From Pseudomonadota bacterium (lineage in GTDB: Bacteria; Pseudomonadota; Alphaproteobacteria; Rhizobiales; Hyphomicrobiaceae): a stretch of 15,408 nt of DNA. Where the stretch lies: contig JAEYPL010000315.1 of the NCBI GenBank assembly GCA_023410905.1, positions 1 to 15,408 on the forward strand. Reading direction: 5' to 3'. How positions within the stretch are numbered: position 1 is the first letter of the stretch; each line of letters opens with the position of its first letter. Made by a program: the position numbers and the translations under genes. Below, in pieces: positions 6,585 through 12,446 of this stretch. The notes below the pieces were generated by a model. That model was not told where the DNA came from, ran no database searches, and saw only the letters and a list, made by a program, of their open reading frames with translations.

Positions 6585-6749
6585 CTACTTCGAGCCCGGA
6601 GCTCTGGGCAGAACGTTCTTCTGAGCGGAAACACGACATCGAATTTCATATTGTGACGCGTGGACCAACAGAGCCGCAGCCGCAATGCGCTGGACCTCTT
6701 CTGGACACCGCGCGACGAGTTCTACGGCGGCCCGCAATTCTTCGATCAT
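6585..6749 (-). CDS. Probable 54-residue small protein
   Basis: A short frame starting at ATG 6749 with an excellent GGAGG ribosome site 5 bases upstream. The product begins with an acidic amphipathic helix (MIEELRAAVELVARCPEEV), continues with an Ala/Leu-rich helix (QRIAAAALLVHASQYE) and ends basic. The 'aromatic/charged helix, CPEEVQ-RIA' pattern recalls short proteins with an LPEEEQ-type motif in rhizobial genomes, some antitoxin-like, but no toxin gene is next to it. It sits downstream of the universal stress protein gene (stop 6856) on the same strand with a gap of 106 bases, and upstream of the HWE kinase by about 180 bases. I do not assign a function. Confidence 0.45.
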   Translation of the reverse strand: MIEELRAAVELVARCPEEVQRIAAAALLVHASQYEIRCRVSAQKNVLPRAPGSK

Positions 6750-6824
6750 GGAGCCTCCAGGTCCTAAACCTCCATGACACCTGCTGGGCATCGGGGGCGC
6801 GCTTAACTCTTCGCGGCTCACATA

Positions 6825-6854
6825 CTATTCATCGACCGTCTATTCATCGACCGT
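6825..6854. repeat. Tandem duplication of a 15-base unit
   Basis: CTATTCATCGACCGT occurs twice head to tail (6825-6839 and 6840-6854), exactly abutting the stop codon of the universal stress protein gene (6856-6858). It looks like a recent slippage or duplication event in the 3-prime untranslated region. Confidence 0.8.
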
Positions 6855-6855
6855 A

Positions 6856-7302
6856 CTATCGGCAGACAAGGATGGGCACTTCCGAATGAACCAACACCTT
6901 CTGCGTGACGCTTCCAAGGAGCACCGCTTTCATGCCGCTACGTCCGTGAGACGCCATCACAATCAGCTCCGCGCCTTTCGATTTGGCGGCGGCAATGACC
7001 GCTTCGTGCGGGTGGTAGTTCTCCAACTTCATTGCGTCAGCGCTCACGCCCGCAGTCTTGGCCGCTGACAAGGCAGCCGACAGTGTCCGATCTGCATCCC
7101 CGGCCAAGTATGCAAGCGCTTGGCGACGGACGCTTTCGGGAAGACTAGCGAACGCGGTCCCTTGATCACCGAGGCTAGCAAGCGGTGCAGTCACGGTTAG
7201 AATTGTAATGTGACTGCCCAATGCTTTGGCAAGACCAATGCCCTCTGCCACGGCCTTGCTGGCCAGCTCCGAGCCGTCAGTGGCAATGAGAATGATACTC
7301 AA
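6856..7302 (-). CDS. Universal stress protein (UspA family)
   Basis: A single-domain universal stress protein of 148 residues. The first strand with the nucleotide-contacting Asp is SIILIATDGSE, the middle has the usual VSADAMKLEN strand and HEAVIAAAKSKGAELIVMASHGRSG helix-strand, and the C-terminal ATP-binding loop is A-x2-G-x9-G-S (ASHGRSGMKAVLLGS), with the first Gly of the family motif replaced by Ala. ATP binding is therefore plausible. I place the start at the TTG at 7302, where the family's N-terminus begins; an in-frame TTG at 7341 would add 13 residues with no family match, and neither start has a strong ribosome site. It lies just downstream of the LTXXQ gene on the same strand and likely shares its FixK/FNR-type promoter, as many Usp genes respond to low oxygen. 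Confidence 0.88.
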   Translation of the reverse strand: MSIILIATDGSELASKAVAEGIGLAKALGSHITILTVTAPLASLGDQGTAFASLPESVRRQALAYLAGDADRTLSAALSAAKTAGVSADAMKLENYHPHEAVIAAAKSKGAELIVMASHGRSGMKAVLLGSVTQKVLVHSEVPILVCR

Positions 7303-7356
7303 GGCAACACCACCCGCGCGTTTTATCAGTTGACTGCACAAATCTTACGCTTTTCA

Positions 7357-7875
7357 TCATCGCCAGCCCATGCCAGGACCACCCAGTCCCATCATGGGCA
7401 GCACGATTTCGTCGGCTTCCTTTTTCTGGCTATCGGATAGGCCTTGATAGAGCTCGCTCCAGCTTGCCTTGATCTGCTTGATCTCCTCAAGCCGCGCGCT
7501 CATGTACTGCTCGTGTGCGTCAAGGCGCTCAACCAGTGACTTCGCCGTGTCGTCGCCCGACCACTTGCCACGCATCCGCTCTGCGCGACTGGCAGCGGAC
7601 TTGCGGAGGGCGTCTGCCAGCTTGTTCCATGCTGGCGTCTGGGCATCCGTTATCTTGAGCTCGGCCTTCAGGAAGGCGAGGCGACCGTCGATCCGCTCGG
7701 CCATCGCGTCCGGACTGCCCCAGCGTGGTCCCCAGCCTTCCCACATACTCCATCCCCGGCCCGGGCCTCCGCCGTAGCCCATCATGCCGGGACCTCCCTG
7801 AGCTAAGGCGATGGAGGCCGCCGCGAGAACTGATAGGGCGAGCGCGGCAACAAATCCCTTCTTGAGGATCGTCAT
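7357..7875 (-). CDS. Spy/CpxP-like LTXXQ-motif periplasmic protein
   Basis: A 172-residue exported protein. ATG 7875 follows an AGGAGA site 6-7 bases upstream and opens a signal peptide (basic ILKKG, hydrophobic core, cleavage near ALA-QG at about 26). A Gly/Met/Trp-rich linker follows (GGPGMMGYGGGPGRGWSMWEGWG), then two helical hairpins with the family pattern: IDGRLAFLKAELKITDAQTPAWNKLADAL carries one LTxxQ-like repeat (here ITDAQ), and YQGLSDSQKKEADEI carries the second (LSDSQ). Members of this family (Spy, CpxP, CnrX/ZraP relatives) act as periplasmic chaperones or metal sensors; the Met/Gly/Trp-rich segment might bind a metal, which is inference. It is the first gene of the operon with the universal stress protein, and a FixK/FNR-type box lies at 7952-7965. 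Confidence 0.82.
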   Translation of the reverse strand: MTILKKGFVAALALSVLAAASIALAQGGPGMMGYGGGPGRGWSMWEGWGPRWGSPDAMAERIDGRLAFLKAELKITDAQTPAWNKLADALRKSAASRAERMRGKWSGDDTAKSLVERLDAHEQYMSARLEEIKQIKASWSELYQGLSDSQKKEADEIVLPMMGLGGPGMGWR

Positions 7876-7951
7876 GGATGTCTCCTGATGCTGACGCAAT
7901 ACCTGGAGCGCAGTGGATCACATTGCATCGCACTGCTGGTGCAAGCGTTCC

Positions 7952-7965
7952 TTGACACGCGTCAA
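7952..7965 (-). promoter_or_regulatory. FixK/FNR-type box upstream of the LTXXQ-Usp operon
   Basis: TTGACACGCGTCAA, a perfect TTGA-N6-TCAA palindrome, centred 83 bases before ATG 7875. Directly next to it on the - strand is GGAAC (7951-7947), 16 bases, CGAT (7930-7927). If that were a promoter core the box would be centred close to -41, the classic class II activator position. Confidence 0.6.
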
Positions 7966-8289
7966 GTCATCGAACGGAGCTCTGAATGCGGCATACCATG
8001 GGCGCAATTGGCCGGCGCCTGGATCTTGCTAGCAGCCGGCCGGCATCGCACACCGCGATGATGCCCAGAAGCGCTCCATGTCGTGGACCAGAACCGACCC
8101 AGTTCCGCGCTCGCGCATGAGCCTGCACGCGCCGCCGGCGGTCTCATCTCAAGCAAGGATGATCGACTCGTGACTCTAGACGATGTGCTCGCGGCTGCTT
8201 CGTAAGGGTGCGGCATTCCTCACCGATCGCCTCGGCCAATCGGGCGCGCCCAGTCCATCGCACCAGGGTGGCCGAAATTGCTACCGCTC

Positions 8290-8303
8290 TTGACCAGCGT
8301 CAA
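8290..8303 (+). promoter_or_regulatory. FixK/FNR-type box upstream of the CBS-BON gene
   Basis: TTGACCAGCGTCAA, a TTGA-N6-TCAA palindrome centred 66 bases before ATG 8363. With activator spacing of -41.5 the transcript would start near 8338, and TCTACT at about 8327-8333 could serve as a -10. The divergent region 7876-8362 (487 bases) holds this box and the one at 7952; no gene that I can support is present in it. Confidence 0.6.
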
Positions 8304-8362
8304 TGCCGCCTTCGACCGCGCGTTCTCTTCTACTGTTTGGTCATCAACGGAAGGTGTGAGAC

Positions 8363-9061
8363 ATGATAGCCAGCGAAATCATGACCCGAGACGTTACGAC
8401 CGTGTCGCCGTCAGCAAGTGTCCGTGAGGCTGCTAAGCTCATGGTGGATAGGCGGCTGAGCGGGCTTCCTGTTGTAACCTCGGACGGCCGGCTCGTGGGC
8501 ATGCTCACAGCCAGTGATTTGCTGCACCGCGTCGAAACCGGAACTGAAAGGCGATCCTCCTGGTTCACAAATTTCTTCGCCGATCCGGATGATATGGCGC
8601 GCCAGTATGCCAAGGCGCACGGCTTGAAGGCACATGAGGTGATGTCGCGCCACGTCATATCCGTCCGCGACGATGCCGATCTCAGCGAGGTCGCGGACGT
8701 CCTCGACAGGAATCGGCTAAAGCGCGTCCCCGTAGTGCGTGATGGAACGCTAGTGGGAATCATCTCACGCAGCGACCTTGTTCGGCTCCTAAGCGAAGCG
8801 AGCATTGGTCAGCCAATCGCGACGTCGGACGACGCGGCCGTGCAGAACGCAATATGGCAGGCGATCCGCAAACAGACGTGGCTCAACAGTGGATACGTCA
8901 ATATCACGGTCAAGGACGGCGGCGTCGAGGCTTGGGGCATGGTTGGGTCTCAAGAGCAAAGGAATGCGCTTATGGTGCTAATTGAAGAAGCCGCAGGCGA
9001 CGCTAAAGTCCAAGACCATCTCAAGGTCGGCGTGCCGAGCACAACGGCCGGATGGGTCTGA
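8363..9061 (+). CDS. Tandem CBS-domain protein with C-terminal BON domain
   Basis: A 232-residue cytosolic protein. CBS domain 1 spans about residues 7-56 (MTRDVTTVSPSASVREAAKLM, then GLPVVTSDGRLVGMLTASDLL), a linker of about 35 residues follows, CBS domain 2 spans about 94-143 (MSRHVISVRDDADLSEVADVL, then RVPVVRDGTLVGIISRSDLV), and a BON domain occupies about 158-225 (VQNAIWQAIRK, VNITVKDGGVEAWGMVGSQEQRNALMVLIEEA). CBS pairs bind adenine nucleotides and sense energy state; BON modules bind membranes or polymers. ATG 8363 has GGAAGG about 9 bases upstream. A FixK/FNR box lies in its promoter and a cytochrome c gene follows within about 22 bases, so it likely couples energy or redox status to the electron-transfer genes; that role is inferred. 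Many alphaproteobacterial genomes have this CBS-CBS-BON architecture. Confidence 0.9.
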   Translation: MIASEIMTRDVTTVSPSASVREAAKLMVDRRLSGLPVVTSDGRLVGMLTASDLLHRVETGTERRSSWFTNFFADPDDMARQYAKAHGLKAHEVMSRHVISVRDDADLSEVADVLDRNRLKRVPVVRDGTLVGIISRSDLVRLLSEASIGQPIATSDDAAVQNAIWQAIRKQTWLNSGYVNITVKDGGVEAWGMVGSQEQRNALMVLIEEAAGDAKVQDHLKVGVPSTTAGWV

Positions 9062-9083
9062 CGGCCCAAAACTTGCGCATATC

Positions 9084-9470
9084 GTGACGCTACCCGCGTA
9101 CTCCGGCCGAAGTCCCGCACGCCCTCAACGGCGCTCGATCTCTAGTGGCATCCTTCGAAGCGTCGCGTGGACGGTGATGCTCTCTCTTCTTTTCGCCACT
9201 GCACAACCTGTTCGTGGGGAGGATGGGAAGTCTTTGCTCGGAAGACACTGCGGCAGATGCCACGCGTTTTCGGAGGCCGCTGCAAGCCCCCTCAGTGGCG
9301 CGCCGAATCTGTGGACCGTCTTGCGGTCCTATGAGCAGGAGCAGCTCGAGTTCGAGCTCTCCGAAGGCATCGGCTCCCGACACAGCGAGATGCCTCAGAT
9401 CCAGTTCTCCTCCGAGGAAATCTCAAACATTCAAGACTATCTCTTCGGTCGGACGCAGCCGGCGCGGTAG
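9084..9470 (+). CDS. Exported monoheme cytochrome c (CBS-linked)
   Basis: A small class I-type cytochrome c. The heme-binding motif is CGRCH (Cys56, Cys59, His60 counted from GTG 9084), and the axial Met is probably M103 in SEMPQIQFSSEEISNIQDYL. A basic N-terminal stretch and a hydrophobic core (about 27-41, VAWTVMLSLLFATAQ) form a long signal peptide for periplasmic export. The start is uncertain: the frame is open back into the CBS gene, no strong ribosome site is visible, GTG 9084 keeps the whole basic-hydrophobic leader, and ATG 9177 would remove its basic part. It follows the CBS-BON gene directly and is probably cotranscribed. It shares the MP...EI..I..YL tail with three cytochromes on the opposite strand, so they are paralogues. 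It ends 86 bases before the convergent cytochrome gene. Confidence 0.78.
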   Translation: MTLPAYSGRSPARPQRRSISSGILRSVAWTVMLSLLFATAQPVRGEDGKSLLGRHCGRCHAFSEAAASPLSGAPNLWTVLRSYEQEQLEFELSEGIGSRHSEMPQIQFSSEEISNIQDYLFGRTQPAR

Positions 9471-9556
9471 TCAGTAGTCGCTGGCGGATAGCAGCTATGG
9501 CTGATCCTGTTTCTCCCGACATATCCGTGAGCTTCGCCAGCTCATTCAAAGCAAGG

Positions 9557-9976
9557 CTACGATTTTGAAGGCAGCGTCGGCTTGGCTCCTCCGGTCGGCG
9601 GCTGCAGCGGCGGTAGGGATTGTTCCGCTCGGAACTCGTCGAGGTAGGCAATGATGTTGTCGATCTCCGATCGCGACAGTTGGATATCAGGCATTGGGAC
9701 GTGTGGCTGGATCAGCGCTGCCAAGATACGGTCTCTGGTTTGGTCCGGTTCAGTTGCCATGCTGCGAAAGGTCGGCGTAGCATCTGGAACAGAACTCCCC
9801 ATCGTAGTGTCGATCACATGACAGTTCTTGCACAGGCGGATGGCCAGCTCTTTGCCTCGCTCAGCCGACGGCTGATCCACCTGGGCGGTCACCGACGCCG
9901 AAGTGTACGAGAAGAAAGCCATGTGAAGACCCACCACGACGACCCACCGTTTGCGCGTTGAATTGCTATGAGACAT
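9557..9976 (-). CDS. Exported monoheme cytochrome c
   Basis: A 139-residue exported cytochrome. An N-terminal basic segment (STRKRW) and hydrophobic stretch (about 12-27) form a signal peptide or uncleaved anchor, with possible cleavage near Ala31. The heme motif is CKNCH (Cys49, Cys52, His53), and the axial Met is M95 in PHVPMPDIQLSRSEIDNIIAYLDEF. A proline-rich C-terminal extension (about 121-139) is unusual for the small members of this cluster and could be a docking or linker tail. ATG 9976 is the only good start; an AGGA lies 11 bases upstream. It lies 122 bases downstream of the fourth cytochrome of the - strand series, across two small hairpins (10036-10079), so it may be transcribed separately or with reduced read-through. 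Partner and redox potential are unknown. Confidence 0.85.
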   Translation of the reverse strand: MSHSNSTRKRWVVVVGLHMAFFSYTSASVTAQVDQPSAERGKELAIRLCKNCHVIDTTMGSSVPDATPTFRSMATEPDQTRDRILAALIQPHVPMPDIQLSRSEIDNIIAYLDEFRAEQSLPPLQPPTGGAKPTLPSKS

Positions 9977-10035
9977 ATCTTGAACTGTCCTGACGCTGAT
10001 CGCGATACGAGAGATTAAGCGACCCGAACGCTCGT

Positions 10036-10079
10036 GGCCAGTGTCTGGGCTGGCCGCAATTCCACGCGGGGCAGTGGAA
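10036..10079 (-). other. Two small tandem hairpins between cytochrome genes
   Basis: GGCCAG (10036-10041) with CTGGCC (10050-10055), and TTCCAC (10060-10065) with GTGGAA (10074-10079), each a 6-bp stem with an 8-base loop. They lie in the 122-base gap between two cytochrome genes and could attenuate read-through or set mRNA processing. The signal is weak. Confidence 0.3.
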
Positions 10080-10098
10080 CTTAACTGGCACCCTGCCT

Positions 10099-10554
10099 TC
10101 AGGGCTGTTGCATAGTTTCGAGGTATCTGACGAGCGCGTTGATCTGCCTCCGCGCCCGAAGCTCAATTTCGCTGGAGCGTTCATCTGCCTCGGCAGCTTG
10201 TCTATAGCGGTGTCCCCATACTGGCATCGCTCGTTCGCCATGGGCAGCAACGATAGCGCGTCCATCAATGATTTCAGTGATTCTTTGCACGGGAAATTTG
10301 CCGTTGCTGGCTTTGGAAATCTTTGTCAGATCGGCCGGTGCCGTTCTTAGGCTCTTCGCCATGGGGCCGTCGCCTCGCCCTTCAATTCCGTGACACGACA
10401 GACAGGCTACTTCGTACTCGATGATGCCGAGATGCTCATCGTCGCCCATCGCGTCGCTACTGATCGCGACTCCGAGTGTGAGTACCGCGAGAAAAATCAA
10501 CAAACGCCGGCACAGCGTTTGATTGTCGACGACTTTGGATGGTTGCCGATCCAC
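10099..10554 (-). CDS. Exported monoheme cytochrome c, distinct subfamily
   Basis: A 151-residue cytochrome translated from GTG 10554, which lies one base after the stop codon of the preceding cytochrome gene, indicating coupled translation. The signal anchor is RRLLIFLAVLTLGVAIS (about 16-32). The heme motif is CLSCH (Cys51, Cys54, His55), followed by GIEGRGDGP and APADLT, a signature of class I cytochromes with the 'DGP...ADLT' pattern, and the axial Met is M110 in ERAMPVWGH. A charged helix and the C-terminal INALVRYLETMQ helix complete the fold. Unlike its neighbours it has no MP-x-(I/L/F) tail pattern, so it is not a recent paralogue of them. The frame extends upstream through the previous gene to 10812, but that part is antisense noise. 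It probably shuttles electrons in the periplasm; the partner is unknown. Confidence 0.83.
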   Translation of the reverse strand: MDRQPSKVVDNQTLCRRLLIFLAVLTLGVAISSDAMGDDEHLGIIEYEVACLSCHGIEGRGDGPMAKSLRTAPADLTKISKASNGKFPVQRITEIIDGRAIVAAHGERAMPVWGHRYRQAAEADERSSEIELRARRQINALVRYLETMQQP

Positions 10555-10555
10555 T

Positions 10556-10945
10556 CTATTGCTTGCCACGAAGACCGATGATGTAAGCAATGAGATCGTC
10601 ACGATCCTGGCCGCTGACGACGAGATTCGGCATTTCGGCGTGGGGGGTCTGAAGAAACACTCCAAGTGCCGTCTCGTTAAGGCCGGGAGCCCGCGCAAAG
10701 ACGCTGAAGGGCGTTGCCTCGAGGCGGGGCGAGGCCATTTCCGCTGGCTTGACCGCATGGCACTGCGCGCATACGGCCTCAGCGTAGTCTCTGCCACGCC
10801 GAGCATCGCCAAGCTCCGCGCTTCCTGCCGGCGAAGCGAGAAGCGCCAATGCGGTCGCGGTTGCAGCCATCGCTTTCAGATTGAGGGGCGTTCTGACCTG
10901 ACGATCCGAAGACTTAATGTGCGTGTGCATCTTGCTACTTGCCAT
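10556..10945 (-). CDS. Exported monoheme cytochrome c
   Basis: A 129-residue exported cytochrome. ATG 10945 overlaps the end of the TPR-cytochrome gene by 11 bases; an internal ATG at 10930 is an equally plausible start that loses only five residues. The signal peptide runs through AMAATATALALLASPAGSA, with cleavage near Ala43. The heme motif is CAQCH (Cys59, Cys62, His63), and the axial Met is M105 in PHAEMPNLVVSGQDRDDLIAYI, the same pattern as the other members of the cluster. The following gene starts one base after its stop, so it sits in the middle of a tightly packed three-gene unit led by the TPR-cytochrome. It is a soluble periplasmic electron carrier by family. No ribosome site is strong, consistent with coupling to the gene upstream. 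Confidence 0.85.
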   Translation of the reverse strand: MASSKMHTHIKSSDRQVRTPLNLKAMAATATALALLASPAGSAELGDARRGRDYAEAVCAQCHAVKPAEMASPRLEATPFSVFARAPGLNETALGVFLQTPHAEMPNLVVSGQDRDDLIAYIIGLRGKQ

Positions 10946-11933
10946 TCAAGCTATTGATGTAGGCAACGATCCTGTCGATCTGCGCATCGGGTAGAGCAAA
11001 CTGCGGCATCTCGTCATGGCGCGCGGCGATGGCGCGGGTAAGCGGTTCTCGCAGTGCCTGGATCGGATGACGGTGGTGTAGAGTACGAAACTGAGGCGCC
11101 TTCGGGTTGGGGCTCGCTCCGTCACGCCCAACAGCATGGCAACCGCTGCAATGCGCTTCGACGATGCCTTGGCCTTCCTTGATTCGAGTGACCGTCTCCT
11201 CTATGAGTCCGCTCTCTGCGCGGAGCCGCTTCAGGCCATCTCTCGCGCCGACAAGACTTGGATCGAGGAGCAAGGCGCGGCGGAAGTCATCAATGGCGCT
11301 CTGCCGCCTGCCGCGCTGCTCATGGACGTATCCGCGATTGTTGTAGGCCAACGCGTAGATTGGGTTGATGGTGATGGCGGCCGTGAAGTCTTCGATCGCA
11401 CGATCCGGCTCGCCGCTCTTGCTGTAAGCGAGCCCCCTGTTGTTGTAGGTGGTCGCGCCAGGTGGGTTGAAGGCGATCGCTGCCGAGAAGTCAGCAATCG
11501 CTTCCTTCTCTTTGCCCATTACGAGATGAGCGTGGCCCCGGCCATTGTAGCCGATGGCGGATTTCGGATTCAGATGGATCGCCTCACTGTAGTCGGCAAT
11601 CGCACCCGCGAGGTCGTTGAGGCGCACGCGGACCAGCCCCCGATTAATGTAAAGCGGTCCTTCAGTGGGATTGAGCCGGACCGCCTCGCTCAGATCAGCG
11701 AGTGCAAGATCCAGCGCACCGGCATCGGACCTTGCACGGCCGCGATTGCGGAACGCCATCGCCTTATCGGTCGGCGAATAGGCAGCGCTGGCGATGATTT
11801 CGGAACAGGCAGAGAGTTGGATCTCGGCGCTTCTGGCTGTTCGGCAGTCTTCAAGCACATGGGCGCGCGCTGCGCCACCGCCGAGGGCTGCCAGCGAGAC
11901 GAAGATGGATGTCGCGAACATCAACCGGCGCAT
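10935..11933 (-). CDS. Exported TPR-cytochrome c fusion
   Basis: A 332-residue fusion. ATG 11933 has GGAGG 7-9 bases upstream and opens a signal peptide (RRLMFATSIFVSLAALGGGAARA, cleavage near residue 24). A short region with paired Cys (about C30 and C43) precedes five 34-residue TPR repeats in series, about 58-227 (markers such as LYINRGLVRVRLNDLAGAIADY and TYNNRGLAYSKSGEPDRAI). A helical linker leads to a C-terminal monoheme cytochrome c with CSGCH (Cys262, Cys265, His266) and axial Met309 in HDEMPQFALPDAQIDRIVAYI. The TPR block would bind a protein partner in the periplasm while the heme domain transfers electrons, so it could be a scaffold for the cytochromes made from the same transcript; that is inference. 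It heads the - strand cluster and has a FixK/FNR box 60 bases upstream. Confidence 0.9.
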   Translation of the reverse strand: MRRLMFATSIFVSLAALGGGAARAHVLEDCRTARSAEIQLSACSEIIASAAYSPTDKAMAFRNRGRARSDAGALDLALADLSEAVRLNPTEGPLYINRGLVRVRLNDLAGAIADYSEAIHLNPKSAIGYNGRGHAHLVMGKEKEAIADFSAAIAFNPPGATTYNNRGLAYSKSGEPDRAIEDFTAAITINPIYALAYNNRGYVHEQRGRRQSAIDDFRRALLLDPSLVGARDGLKRLRAESGLIEETVTRIKEGQGIVEAHCSGCHAVGRDGASPNPKAPQFRTLHHRHPIQALREPLTRAIAARHDEMPQFALPDAQIDRIVAYINSLNGK

Positions 11934-11986
11934 TGAAGCCCTCCATGCGAGAGCTCTCACTATCGAGCCCCGGCCGATCATCGTAG

Positions 11987-12000
11987 TTGATGCTAGTCAA
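11987..12000 (-). promoter_or_regulatory. FixK/FNR-type box upstream of the TPR-cytochrome operon
   Basis: TTGATGCTAGTCAA, a TTGA-N6-TCAA palindrome centred about 60 bases before ATG 11933, the same kind of distance as at the CBS-BON gene. The gap 11934-12446 (513 bases) holds this box and, further right, the inverted repeat at 12323-12343; no gene that I can support lies in it. Confidence 0.6.
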
Positions 12001-12322
12001 ACCTGGGCAATCCCGAGCGGCGTTTTATGTATCGGATCAGGGAGTGCAGATCCCATGCTCCGCACCTTGCGGATCCCTCGCACTACAGGGTCATCGACAC
12101 ATGTCTGATAAGCCCTGGCTGGGGACACTTTCCGAAGTGGGTGTATGATCAATGCATCTATGCCCTAGCCCTTTACGGATCGCGTTCGTCCAATTGCCTG
12201 CTCCGATATCAATGGTCCGGTCGGTCGAGATTGAGCCCGAAAGCATCGCAGCGCAGTCGGAGCGAGTGCAGATGACAAGGTCCCGAAGGGAAATCCATTT
12301 TGTGCTGGACCTGCTACGGAAA

Positions 12323-12343
12323 ACTGCTACCGTGCGTAGCAGT
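12323..12343. promoter_or_regulatory. Inverted repeat, candidate operator for the two-component pair
   Basis: ACTGCTAC (12323-12330), 5 bases, GTAGCAGT (12336-12343): an 8-bp perfect inverted repeat about 104 bases before ATG 12447. An extra direct copy of CTGCTAC occurs at 12311-12317, at a spacing of 13 bases from the one at 12324. The dyad of short half-sites with a direct copy suits a dimeric LuxR/FixJ-type regulator. Confidence 0.4.
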
Positions 12344-12446
12344 AGCACTCGCGTTATTTATAACAATATCAATGACTTCTGGTTCGGATTCCACCCGTCC
12401 CCTACGGGGCGCCATAAGGCATTGATTCAGAGATATTTTTCTCGGA

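Noticed and set aside
6437..6685. A - strand frame and an opposing + strand frame (6447-6656) near the HWE kinase start
   Set aside because: They overlap each other and the small gene at 6585-6749, have no clear ribosome sites, and look like random GC-rich reading frames.
7962..8216. A - strand frame of 84 codons between the two FixK-type boxes
   Set aside because: It has Ser/Arg/Ala-rich low-complexity content and no domain or ribosome site, and runs into the box at 7952-7965.
9480..9541. Distant inverted repeat GCTGGCG/CGCCAGC between convergent cytochrome genes
   Set aside because: The loop would be 48 bases with only a 7-bp stem, so it is likely chance and I do not call it a terminator.
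10555..10812. Upstream extension of the 10099-10554 cytochrome frame
   Set aside because: It lies across the preceding cytochrome gene in a different frame and lacks cytochrome features; the GTG at 10554 keeps the signal peptide and the heme motif.
11136..11936. A long + strand open frame (266 codons) opposite the TPR-cytochrome gene
   Set aside because: It is antisense to a clear TPR and heme-binding protein; the GC-rich TPR repeats on the other strand explain why the frame stays open. It has no recognisable domain.
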